Assembly: GCF_043235035.1 (NCBI RefSeq)
Contig: NZ_JAZAQF010000021.1
Span: 62,001-126,000 of the forward strand
Length of the DNA: 64,000 nucleotides
Direction: 5' to 3'
Origin: CACIAM-69d sp001698445
GTDB taxonomy: Bacteria > Cyanobacteriota > Cyanobacteriia > CACIAM-69d
Positions 1 to 7,767 of this stretch are shown one piece after another; within the stretch, counting starts at the first letter, position 1, and each line of letters begins with the position of its first letter. The notes under the pieces were generated by a model, which saw only the letters and a program-made list of their open reading frames with translations, was not told the DNA's origin and ran no database searches. The position numbers and the translations under genes are program-made.

Positions 1-3000
1 CTCCCGGGGCCAAATACGGCTTGATCCTGATTCCCGATGGCGCACTGGCGGACATTGCCACGGGTGCAGCACAGGCGGAGGGGTCGCGCCGTCCGCTTTA
101 TTCCATGGCCACCGCCAACCCGGATCAGCTCTTCCAAGCTGGGCAGTTGGTGGAGGCAGGTTCAGACCCAACCCGAGGCAACACCTACATTTTTGAGGAT
201 TTGCGCCTCGATCAAGGGAGCGATCGGGATTACAACGATATCGTCGTGCGGTTGCGTGGGTTTAGTGGTTCTGTCCCCTCGATCGACCAATACATCGACC
301 CCAACAAAGACTGGCGCAAGCAAGAAGCGGGCAAGCTGTTGTTAGCTGATGCCCTGCCCTACGTCACCGTTGAGCCATCGCAACCCACCCCCACCCAGAG
401 TCCTAGCCCTAGTCCCGCCACGGGCAACGAGCCATCCGGTAGCAGTAGCACAACCACCCCACCAACCCCAGCCCCCAGCCCAACACCACCCACCACAGAA
501 TCCCCAGCTCCCAACACTCCAGTTCCCAACACTCCAGTTCCCAGCACCACGCCCGTCATTTCGCCGCTGGGTACCTTCCCCTGGACTTACCCAACGATCG
601 AAGACCTAGCGGCGGCAGCCATCACACCCACTAGCAAGTTTCCGATCATTGGAGTAATCGACACGGGATTTGCCCGCAGCAACCCTGACTTGGACTACAG
701 CAAAATTGTCTGGGGCAAGGACTACATCGATAACGATGCCGATCCGTTGCTGAATCCCGGCGAGGGCAACGAACACGGCACTCACATCCTGGGTCTGATC
801 TCTGCACTCCGCAACAATGGCGTGGGGATTGACGGACTCGCGCCCGATGCACCGATTTGGGCTGCGCGGGCTGTGGGGTCGGGCAGTTGGGCCAAGGCCT
901 TGGTGGACTATGTGGACTACATCAAGACCAAGGGTCAAACGCGCGGGTTGGTGAACCTAAGCTTTGACCTGACCCAAAAGAATGCTGATGGCACGATTTC
1001 GACGCGCTACGAGTTCACCCCCGAAGAGCGGGTGGCGATCGAAACGGCGCGCCAAGCAGGTGTCGTCCTGGTTGTAGCGGCGGGCAACAGCGGCACGGGG
1101 GATATGTCCGTGTTGGCCCAGGCGGCTCAGGAGTTTGACAACATCATTTCGGTGGCAGCGGCGGAACAGATCGATCGCTCGGTGGCGATCGCCGATGGGG
1201 CTGCCAAAACCGACTATTCCAGCAGTGGCAAGAAGCTGACGATTAGTGCGATCGGCGGCAACGTCGGCGATGAAGTGGTATCCCTAACGGGTACAGGTGC
1301 AGGCTTGATGAGTGGTACGTCCGTAGCAGCAGCAAAAGTCACGGGTGCGGCTGCCTTGGCCTGGGCAAGTAACCCTGGTTTGAACTATTTGCAAGTCAAA
1401 GACGCTTTGACGAGAACTGCCACAGATATTGAAAATCCAGGTTATGACAGCCTCTCTGGGTATGGAATCGTTAACCCGCTCGCAGCTATATCACTGGCCA
1501 AATTAATTACGCCAGAACCCTATAAACCAGAGCCATGGTTTGCACCGGATTGGTGGAGTGGAGAAGGAACTGTTACGGCTTTGGAGCAGGCAGTCGGTCA
1601 AAATCTGCTGTACTTCTCTACTAGCGATGGATCAATCTATAAGCGCGATCTAACGACTGGAGCACAGGCCAAGGTTTTCAGTGGCTTTAGCGGTCGCTTC
1701 TTCACTGATATTGCAATCCGCTCAGATGGGAAAATCATTGGTTCAACTTTTGCGACCCTGCATGAGATTGATCCGGTCACGGGAACTGAAAAATTCATTG
1801 GTGTTTTAACTCCTAATCCAGCTCGACCCGGCCCAGCAATTTCTATTAATGCTCTGGAATTTGCTCCCAATGGCAAGCTGTATGGAGCTGATTTTGACAC
1901 AGGCAACCTATATGAGGTTGATCAAACCACTGGTGACATGAAGTTCCTCGTTTCTTTAGGAGGAAACAGCAGTGGAGATTTGGTTATTGATGCTTCAGGA
2001 AAGCTCTATGCAACATTCACAAGCCGTCCCTTCAATACTGGGAATGATCGTTTAATTGCCTACGACCTGAACACGAATACAACACAGGTTTTGTCTAGCA
2101 ATCTAGGCTATCGCGACTTGTATGGCTTAACCCTTTTTGAAGGCAAGCTTTTAGCCTATACTCGCTCGGGAATTCAAGTTGAGATCAATCCTGCAACAGG
2201 CATCTCGCGTCCCACGGGTCTTCGTATTCCAGTTGTAGGTGACTTGGCAGGAGCTTCCCTCCAAACATTTGATCCTCCAACAAACTCACCAACTCCTACG
2301 CCTGTTACTCCAACACCTCCTGCTGTATCTTTACCTCCCGCACCGAAGTCTGGTGAAAAAGGCGTGCCGGAAGATGGTGGCGTGTTTCGCAGCACTCATC
2401 TTAGTCAGAATGGTGTTGTTGTTCACTACTACAACAATGGATATCTAATCGTTCAGCCAAATGGTTCAGGGTTTTGGTATGGCAAAATTCAGTTGCCTAA
2501 CTTTGCACCGTCCACATTTGGTATTGAGCCGATTTCTCTAACTGATCCTGATGGTGATGATGTTCTGCTACGGGCTAAGTCACTTCAGCTTGGAAGTCAG
2601 ATTGGGCGAATTGGTGGACAGGATGAGCGTGATAACTATAAGTTCATTGTTCCTTCTCGTCGCCTAGTCACTTTGACCTTAAATGAAGCCTCCAATCAGG
2701 CTGAGATGATCCTGATTGATCCAGCCAATAATGCCACCGATATGGCATTTACGGATGAGGATGGGCGACGCAAAATTACCCGAATCTTGGAGCCTGGAAC
2801 CTACTTCTTGTCGGTTGAGGGTTTCACTGCAAATGAACTGACCTACCGGATTGATAGCAGCCTGAGCAGCATTGAAGGGAAGTTCTTCCGGGGCTACGAC
2901 GGTAACGCCTATCACATCAAGAATGGACAGCGCTTTTCGATTCCCTTTGAAAAAGTCAGGGAATATACAGGACGTACTTGGGAGCGCTTGCCTCAAGTGC

Positions 3001-4979
3001 CCGTTGATGACCTTGAAGGAATTCCCTATGGCGGGGTCTTTACGCCTCGTCAGCCAGCACCCCCGACCAACAGCACCCCGAGTGTTGAGACTGCAATTGC
3101 TCAGGAAGCCCAATTCATAAAATCGCTGGTTGGCGAATCAACCGGGCCGATCGCTATTGCAGGTACTTCACCCCAAGGCACGACTGGTGCATGGCAAACC
3201 TATCAAAATGGTTCGATTCACTGGACTGAGAAATATGGTGCGGTTGCCCTGTGGCTTGGGCTAAATGATGTTTATGGGCAAAATGGCGGCTCGTCTGGGT
3301 GGTTAGGATTCCCGACTCGCCGTGAGTATGAATGGGAATTTGGTAAGCGCACTGACTTTGAGGGAGGGTTTATTTTCTTCAACCCAGCCGATAACAGTGT
3401 GAGAGCTTATCGCTTGGGCGAAATGCCACAGCCAACCAAAACCAACCAGCTACCTCAACTCTCCTTCCCCAATTTCATCATGCCGAAGGGGGCGAGTTTC
3501 ACACTGGGTCAGTATCGCAATGAACTAGAAATTTCTGATCCAGACGGTGATGCAATTCAGATCTACAAAATTCAAGTTGATCCGACTCAGATTGATATGC
3601 AGGGTTGGTCTGCGGAAGGTCAACCGCTGGGCACATTCCTGATGCCTGCGAGCGAGTTGGACAACGTGCGAATCTACGGTTCCGTAGTGGGGACTTACCC
3701 CATTCAGGTCAGTGCATTTGATGGCAAGGATTGGAGCGACACACACACTTTCAACCTGACCGTTAACCCAGCTGTAACCACTACAACAGGAACATCTAAT
3801 CCTGGAACTTTTGGCGGTGGCAGTAATTCAGGCTCTAGCACCTGGGTGAATAGTGGAAATAACAACCCAACTGGCAATAATTCCTCTCCGACAGGCAATA
3901 ATGCCACCACTACCACTACCACTACTACTACGCCTTCAGGATTTGTTAAAAATACTGCGCCTGAGGTGCGTTTTGAACTAGACAACGCAAGCCTATGGGG
4001 GGATTCCCAGGGGTATGGCTCAGACTTTGATGCTCAAATCACATGGAATCCTAATCAGCAATGGTCTCTTTTTGGCTTATCCAGTGACGTGGCGAGTGTG
4101 GAGCTAGGCTCTGTTGTGGAAGCAAGAGCATATGCCTTTTCGAGTCTAGGAACACTAGATTTAGGGCTGTCGGGTAAGTTCGGCATTTCGCTGGAAGCAG
4201 ATCCGGCTAGTGGAACTTCTACTGTCAACATCAGCACAGCAAGTACAGGACAGCCATACCTATCAACTTACTTGGGTATGGGAGGGGGGGTAGGGCTAAA
4301 AGCAGGGATCAAAGCAGGTCTAACTTTATTTGGACAAGAGCTTTCTACAGAACTCAGCACTGGATTTGAAATCACGCTGGATGAATTGATTAAGAAGGCT
4401 CTTGGGTCGGTATTAGGCGTTCCGCCCGAGTTACAAAACCTCGTGGATGTAGACTTCGGACTAAGGCTGAATACCAATTACTGGCAAGGTGGATCAACTT
4501 TGAAGGCAGATGATACGGCAGGTGTCAGCGCTAGCCTTTCAGGAGTGTTGCCCCAGAAGTGGCAGGATTTCCTAGATCTCAAAATCGGGCTGTTACTGAA
4601 GCAAAAATCTGAAGCAAAGCTTCAAGGCTTTTTGTTTGATCCAGATGAAAATAGTAACAATGACAATGAATTCACTATTGGCTTAGGAAGTTCGTTAACG
4701 AAACCCTTAAGCTTCATTCCCCAATCCCTGCGAGTTCGTCCAGTGTTAGAGTTGAAGACGGAATTTTCTGTGGCTATGACTGGCTCAATGGAACTTGGTG
4801 TGGGCCAAGTTATTAAAGAGGCATTCCCGCAGGTATCCCAGAAAACAATCGGGGAAGTGATGGGCGGAATTCCTCCCAAAATCGTCCTGTCTCGAGAAAT
4901 TGGAGTTCCTATACCTTCGCCGGGTGTTTTCAAGCCATTTGAGAAGACAGGGTATTGGAAGTCGATTAGCTTAGGCTAG
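1..4979 (+). CDS. Giant secreted S8 (subtilisin-like) peptidase, multidomain, 5' partial
   Basis: The reading frame is open to the left edge, so the true N-terminus (expected signal peptide) lies outside. Counting from the TTG at 21, the order is: a DUF4114-like domain (about 1-85, with an acidic DRDYND motif), a Pro/Thr/Ser linker (about 110-185), a peptidase S8 domain (about 200-495), a propeller-like repeat region (about 520-750), a second P/T linker, a PPC-type beta domain (about 845-950), an LGFP-like segment (about 1090-1140), a cadherin-like module, a Thr/Asn-rich low-complexity tract, and a beta-rich C-terminal region of about 330 residues that I do not recognise. The triad is visible as D214 (VIDTG), H252 (HGTH) and S434 (SGTSVAA), with oxyanion Asn356 (AAGNSG). 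It should therefore be active, probably on extracellular or surface proteins (inference). From about 1370 the DNA becomes more AT-rich than its neighbours, which may mark later domain acquisition. Confidence 0.85.
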   Translation, partial: PGAKYGLILIPDGALADIATGAAQAEGSRRPLYSMATANPDQLFQAGQLVEAGSDPTRGNTYIFEDLRLDQGSDRDYNDIVVRLRGFSGSVPSIDQYIDPNKDWRKQEAGKLLLADALPYVTVEPSQPTPTQSPSPSPATGNEPSGSSSTTTPPTPAPSPTPPTTESPAPNTPVPNTPVPSTTPVISPLGTFPWTYPTIEDLAAAAITPTSKFPIIGVIDTGFARSNPDLDYSKIVWGKDYIDNDADPLLNPGEGNEHGTHILGLISALRNNGVGIDGLAPDAPIWAARAVGSGSWAKALVDYVDYIKTKGQTRGLVNLSFDLTQKNADGTISTRYEFTPEERVAIETARQAGVVLVVAAGNSGTGDMSVLAQAAQEFDNIISVAAAEQIDRSVAIADGAAKTDYSSSGKKLTISAIGGNVGDEVVSLTGTGAGLMSGTSVAAAKVTGAAALAWASNPGLNYLQVKDALTRTATDIENPGYDSLSGYGIVNPLAAISLAKLITPEPYKPEPWFAPDWWSGEGTVTALEQAVGQNLLYFSTSDGSIYKRDLTTGAQAKVFSGFSGRFFTDIAIRSDGKIIGSTFATLHEIDPVTGTEKFIGVLTPNPARPGPAISINALEFAPNGKLYGADFDTGNLYEVDQTTGDMKFLVSLGGNSSGDLVIDASGKLYATFTSRPFNTGNDRLIAYDLNTNTTQVLSSNLGYRDLYGLTLFEGKLLAYTRSGIQVEINPATGISRPTGLRIPVVGDLAGASLQTFDPPTNSPTPTPVTPTPPAVSLPPAPKSGEKGVPEDGGVFRSTHLSQNGVVVHYYNNGYLIVQPNGSGFWYGKIQLPNFAPSTFGIEPISLTDPDGDDVLLRAKSLQLGSQIGRIGGQDERDNYKFIVPSRRLVTLTLNEASNQAEMILIDPANNATDMAFTDEDGRRKITRILEPGTYFLSVEGFTANELTYRIDSSLSSIEGKFFRGYDGNAYHIKNGQRFSIPFEKVREYTGRTWERLPQVPVDDLEGIPYGGVFTPRQPAPPTNSTPSVETAIAQEAQFIKSLVGESTGPIAIAGTSPQGTTGAWQTYQNGSIHWTEKYGAVALWLGLNDVYGQNGGSSGWLGFPTRREYEWEFGKRTDFEGGFIFFNPADNSVRAYRLGEMPQPTKTNQLPQLSFPNFIMPKGASFTLGQYRNELEISDPDGDAIQIYKIQVDPTQIDMQGWSAEGQPLGTFLMPASELDNVRIYGSVVGTYPIQVSAFDGKDWSDTHTFNLTVNPAVTTTTGTSNPGTFGGGSNSGSSTWVNSGNNNPTGNNSSPTGNNATTTTTTTTTPSGFVKNTAPEVRFELDNASLWGDSQGYGSDFDAQITWNPNQQWSLFGLSSDVASVELGSVVEARAYAFSSLGTLDLGLSGKFGISLEADPASGTSTVNISTASTGQPYLSTYLGMGGGVGLKAGIKAGLTLFGQELSTELSTGFEITLDELIKKALGSVLGVPPELQNLVDVDFGLRLNTNYWQGGSTLKADDTAGVSASLSGVLPQKWQDFLDLKIGLLLKQKSEAKLQGFLFDPDENSNNDNEFTIGLGSSLTKPLSFIPQSLRVRPVLELKTEFSVAMTGSMELGVGQVIKEAFPQVSQKTIGEVMGGIPPKIVLSREIGVPIPSPGVFKPFEKTGYWKSISLG

Positions 4980-4990
4980 CGCTCTCTCAA

Positions 4991-5323
4991 CCGTATTGCT
5001 CTACACCTGTACCCGATATTGTGGCGATCGCCTCCGATCGCCTCCCCGAGCAAGACGGGCCGTTTCATAGCGCACCGGACTGGTTAATCGAGAGTCGATC
5101 GCCCGACCACAGCACCCTGGCCCTACAAACCAAAATTTTGCACTGCCTTCAAAATGGCACTCAATCAACCTGGTTAATCGACCTCGATCGCCAACAAATT
5201 TGGGTCTGGGCAGGCGATGATTTACCGAACATTTACACCGGGGGCGATCGCCTACCCATGCCAGGTTTTGATCTGAGCCTAACTGCCGCCGATATTTTTG
5301 CCCTTGCCCATCAACGCCGATAG
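4991..5323 (+). pseudogene. Uma2-family nuclease fragment (N-terminus missing)
   Basis: The frame encodes the C-terminal two thirds of an Uma2 (DUF820) PD-(D/E)XK-like protein: PVPDIV, then PDWLIESRSP, a TK pair and HCLQNGTQSTWLID. It closely resembles the same part of the intact Uma2 at 49241-49837. Homology begins upstream of the GTG at 5021, in codons with no start, and runs almost into the end of the preceding protease gene, so the N-terminal third has been lost. It could be translated from the GTG as a 100-residue protein but would lack the first core strand, so I read it as a remnant. Confidence 0.65.
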
Positions 5324-5350
5324 GTGGTCATCATCTTGGGAAAATCGCGC

Positions 5351-5372
5351 GATCACCCTTGCTAGACTAGGG
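5351..5372 (+). repeat. Promoter-like repeat, copy 1 (CCCTTGCTAGACT)
   Basis: GATCACCCTTGCTAGACTAG lies 27 bp before the ATG of the vapB-like gene. It is one of four near-identical sequences each placed about 30-45 bp upstream of a small accessory gene. TAGACT could serve as a -10 box. Confidence 0.6.
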
Positions 5373-5398
5373 ACAAAGACAACATCGCCTCAACCACC

Positions 5399-5662
5399 AT
5401 GACATTAACCCAGCTTGATCGCGCCACTGCCCAAATCTCGCACCTGGCATGGCGCGATCGGCTAGTGTTGTTGTGGCGTATCTTCAAAACGCTATTGCCC
5501 CTAACCAGACAACATCACCCATTAACAGAACAACTATCAGATCCTCTAGTCACTTCCCCTTCTGTTGCCACACAATTGCTGAATCTGCATCATCTGTGCC
5601 AAGAAGAAGCCTATACCTTAGAAATTCCCGATCGGCGCGATCGTCCCAGTGCGTTTGAGTAG
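5399..5662 (+). CDS. VapB-like antitoxin (putative)
   Basis: An 87-residue protein that I identify as an antitoxin mainly from position: its stop is 9 bp before the ATG of a PIN-domain toxin. The N-terminal part contains a WRDRLVLLW segment resembling YDRLQLW in the small antitoxin-like protein at 6194, suggesting a shared amphipathic helix. The acidic tail ending IPDRRDRPSAFE could contact the toxin. No canonical AbrB or RHH motif is clear. A copy of the promoter-like repeat lies just upstream, and toxin-antitoxin pairs of this type usually repress their own promoter. Confidence 0.5.
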   Translation: MTLTQLDRATAQISHLAWRDRLVLLWRIFKTLLPLTRQHHPLTEQLSDPLVTSPSVATQLLNLHHLCQEEAYTLEIPDRRDRPSAFE

Positions 5663-5671
5663 TCGTAGACG

Positions 5672-6064
5672 ATGCTCTGTGACACCAACATTATTAGTGA
5701 ATTTGCACGACCTCAGCCCAACCCAGGTGTTCTTCAGTGGATTCAGTCCGTGGATCAAATCACTATTAGCGTGATCACACTGGAGGAGATTTACTATGGG
5801 TTATCTGCTAAGCCCAACCAGAAAGTTCAACGATTCATGGAGCGGTTTTTCACAGAAAGCTGCACGATTTTACCAGTGACAGATGCGATCGCTCAGATAG
5901 CAGGAACATTGAGAGGAAGGCTCAGATTAAAAGGGCAAACCCGAACACAGTCCGATATTTTAATTGCCGCTACTGCCCAAGTTCATCAACTAATCCTAGT
6001 AACCAGAAATATTCGTGATTTTGAAGACTGCAACATTGTGACATTTAACCCGTTCTCTGGGTAA
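5672..6064 (+). CDS. vapC: PIN-domain toxin, VapC family ribonuclease
   Basis: A 130-residue protein, normal for VapC. The four acidic PIN-domain positions are visible: D4 (MLCDTN), E39 (TLEE), D95 (TQSDILIA) and D116 (NIRDF), expected to bind Mg2+/Mn2+ for single-strand RNA cleavage. The terminal pattern of VTRN followed by RDF is standard for the family. It follows the putative antitoxin by 9 bp and is presumably co-transcribed with it. All catalytic residues are present and the frame is intact, so it is probably functional. Confidence 0.85.
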   Translation: MLCDTNIISEFARPQPNPGVLQWIQSVDQITISVITLEEIYYGLSAKPNQKVQRFMERFFTESCTILPVTDAIAQIAGTLRGRLRLKGQTRTQSDILIAATAQVHQLILVTRNIRDFEDCNIVTFNPFSG

Positions 6065-6132
6065 TGTAGACCAACTCATTCTCATGATTCACCTCTCCGG
6101 CTATTCCAACTAAACTGGATACTAACCCACCC

Positions 6133-6153
6133 AATCGCCCTTGCTAGACTGGG
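6133..6153 (+). repeat. Promoter-like repeat, copy 2
   Basis: AATCGCCCTTGCTAGACTGG lies about 40 bp upstream of the ATG at 6194. The match to copy 3 continues into the following CAGCCGATCGC stretch, so the conserved block is nearer 35 bp. Confidence 0.65.
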
Positions 6154-6193
6154 AATCGCAGCCGATCGCTCCCGCAAGATCTGAGACAACCCT

Positions 6194-6445
6194 ATGGCTC
6201 TGTTAACGCTGGAAATTTCCCTAGAGATTCTTTTAGAGGCGATCACCCATTGGGATCGGTATGATCGCCTGCAACTGTGGCAATTTCTCAGTGACGATCT
6301 TTTCAGCAATGTTGAAACAGAACTCGATCAATCGCCCGCCGACGATCTCCGACAATCGCTTCAAGAAATGCGATCCGGGCAAACCTTTCCCATCGAGCAA
6401 CTGTGGCTGGTTACTACACCTCGGCAATGCGATCGCCCTTGCTAG
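6194..6445 (+). CDS. Orphan antitoxin-like small protein
   Basis: An 83-residue acidic protein. LEISLEILLEAITHWDRYDRLQLW followed by DDLRQSLQEMRSGQTFPIEQLW resembles cyanobacterial RelB/ParD-type antitoxins, which commonly end just after a PIxxLW motif. Here the frame continues 12 residues, and the last five (CDRPC plus stop) are encoded by the next promoter-like repeat, whose TAG supplies the stop codon. No toxin gene follows; the next gene is a broken Uma2. It is either an orphan left by loss of its toxin or a solitary regulator. Confidence 0.55.
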   Translation: MALLTLEISLEILLEAITHWDRYDRLQLWQFLSDDLFSNVETELDQSPADDLRQSLQEMRSGQTFPIEQLWLVTTPRQCDRPC

Positions 6446-6450
6446 ACTGG
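6429..6450 (+). repeat. Promoter-like repeat, copy 3
   Basis: GCGATCGCCCTTGCTAGACT plus GG overlaps the 3' end of the antitoxin-like gene (stop codon 6443-6445 lies inside it) and stands 28 bp before the ATG at 6479 of the broken Uma2 gene. Confidence 0.65.
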
Positions 6451-6478
6451 AATTCATAGCCGATCGCCCCTAGCCGCC

Positions 6479-6738
6479 ATGGTCGTCACCGTTCCCCTCA
6501 ATCGGATTACTTTGCGGCCCGGCAGCGCGATGCAGCCCTGGGAGTGCCAGAGGTCTGGATTTATGCCGATGGCGTGCTCAAGACTTTTGTGCTAGATGCA
6601 GGACAGTACCAACCGCGCGATCGCGGTTTGCTGTTTCCTGATTTGGATCTGCCAGCGATCGTGGCGGCCCAACTCGCCAAGGCCCAGGCGATCGGCAGCG
6701 CCCGCACCATTCGTGAGTTTCGCCAAAGTCTCCAGTAA
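6479..6738 (+). pseudogene. Internally deleted Uma2-family gene
   Basis: The ATG at 6479 opens an Uma2-like N-terminus (MVVTVPLNRITLRPGS). Within 20 codons the family match moves to another frame, which encodes a typical Uma2 C-terminus: LGVPEVWIYADGVL, then GQYQPRDRGLLFPDLDLP and TIREFRQSLQ, ending at 6738. The central portion with the nuclease core, about 100 residues, is missing. This is an internal deletion with frame change, so the product would be inactive. The 64-residue C-terminal piece could still be translated from GTG 6544. Confidence 0.6.
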
Positions 6739-6743
6739 TCTTG

Positions 6744-6790
6744 CGGTTTTGTCCATTCGATGGGGGAGCGATCGCCCTTGATAGACTGGG
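6744..6790 (+). repeat. 37-bp repeat plus promoter-like repeat, copy 4
   Basis: The segment from GGTTTTGTCCATTCGATGGG through GAGCGATCGCCCTTG recurs at 7473-7509 with two or three mismatches. The downstream part (GCGATCGCCCTTGATAGACT, 6768-6787) is the promoter-like repeat and lies 36 bp before the ATG of the intact Uma2 gene. Confidence 0.65.
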
Positions 6791-6826
6791 GTTTAGTTCC
6801 CCTGGTTTGCAGCGTTGCTCACCCCT

Positions 6827-7444
6827 ATGGTTGCTCTGCCCGATCGCCTCTCCGTTGCTGACTATCTCGCCCTAGAAGCCATGAGCACCACCAAGCATGA
6901 GTATTGGGATGGCTATCTGGTGGTGATGGACGGGGCGAGCGATGCCCATGTGGCGATCGTGGGGAATCTGTTTGCGGCACTGTTGGGGCATATTGCGCCA
7001 CCCTGTCGGCTCTATATGACCGATATGCGCCTGCAAATTGTCCACAAAAATCGCTATTTTTATCCGGATCTGTTGGTGACTTGTGACCCCAGAGATACGG
7101 TCATTACGCCTGAAAATAATTACGCTAAACAGTTCCCAACCTTAATTGTTGAAGTGCTGTCAGACACCACGGAACTGCGCGATCGCAGCAGCAAGTTTTT
7201 TGACTATCAGCAAATCGAAAGCCTCCAAGAATATGCCCTGATTAACACCAGTTGCCAGCGCGTTGAATGCTTTCGCCGCAGCACGGGGGATGATTGGGTG
7301 CTAACCACCTACAATCCCGATCGCGCCGATCAGTTTCAGTTAAAATCCGTTGATTTCACAGGAACCTTGACGCAGCTTTATCGCAATGCGATCGCCCTGC
7401 CTAGTCATCCTTCATTGGACACCAGCCCACCCGATCGCCTTTAG
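6827..7444 (+). CDS. Uma2 family endonuclease-like protein (DUF820)
   Basis: About 205 residues, full length for the family. It begins LSVADYLALEAMSTTKHEYWDGYLV and contains the PD-(D/E)XK-like core FYPDLLV, then LIVEVLSDTT, then SSKFFDYQ, with an aromatic/basic C-terminal half. Uma2 proteins are abundant in cyanobacteria and resemble restriction endonuclease folds, but their cellular role is not firmly established. I chose ATG 6827 over the TTG four codons upstream because homology begins there. It has its own promoter-like repeat and is the only intact Uma2 in this patch. Confidence 0.8.
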   Translation: MVALPDRLSVADYLALEAMSTTKHEYWDGYLVVMDGASDAHVAIVGNLFAALLGHIAPPCRLYMTDMRLQIVHKNRYFYPDLLVTCDPRDTVITPENNYAKQFPTLIVEVLSDTTELRDRSSKFFDYQQIESLQEYALINTSCQRVECFRRSTGDDWVLTTYNPDRADQFQLKSVDFTGTLTQLYRNAIALPSHPSLDTSPPDRL

Positions 7445-7472
7445 TCGCCATCACCGTCACTATCTCCTACGG

Positions 7473-7509
7473 TGGTTTTGTCCACTCGATGGAGGAGCGA
7501 TCGCCCTTG
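7473..7509 (+). repeat. Second copy of 37-bp repeat, orphan
   Basis: Matches 6744-6780. It follows an Uma2 gene, as the first copy does, but no cassette follows. It probably marks the end of the array or a deleted unit. Confidence 0.65.
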
Positions 7510-7705
7510 CTCGGCCTGCCGGCCCCCACTCTTGCAACGATTAAAGGCTTTTATTAAAGATTGAATGAAGGATTGTCTGAAAAAAGATTTTTAGTTGATT
7601 GAATTAAAGGTTTTGTGAAAAATAGATTCAAAAACGACTAATTTGGCGGATGTTTTTTAGGTTTTAATTGATACACCAAAACTTATTTATCTCCAGATCT
7701 GTCGA

Positions 7706-7711
7706 TATAAT
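7706..7711 (+). promoter_or_regulatory. Candidate -10 box (TATAAT) for the PEP-CTERM gene
   Basis: A perfect TATAAT in an AT-rich stretch, 56 bp before the ATG at 7768. The -35 position 17 bp upstream (TTATTT) is poor, so the promoter would need an activator or an alternative sigma factor. Confidence 0.45.
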
Positions 7712-7767
7712 TAATGAAGGGTGACAGTCATTGAATTGTCTTCATCTTGTATCCTCCCCATAGATCT

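Larger units (their letters stand above)
7445..7767. other. Intergenic region with orphan repeat copy and AT-rich promoter segment
   Basis: The first part carries the second 37-bp repeat (7473-7509), here truncated so that CTTGCT is followed by CGGCC instead of AGACT, with no gene attached. From about 7530 to 7767 the sequence is markedly AT-rich, unlike its surroundings, and no ORF is credible. Confidence 0.7.

Noticed and set aside
359..559. Glycine/valine-rich ORF on the minus strand within the protease gene
   Set aside because: Mirror of the Pro/Thr linker codons; low-complexity shadow.
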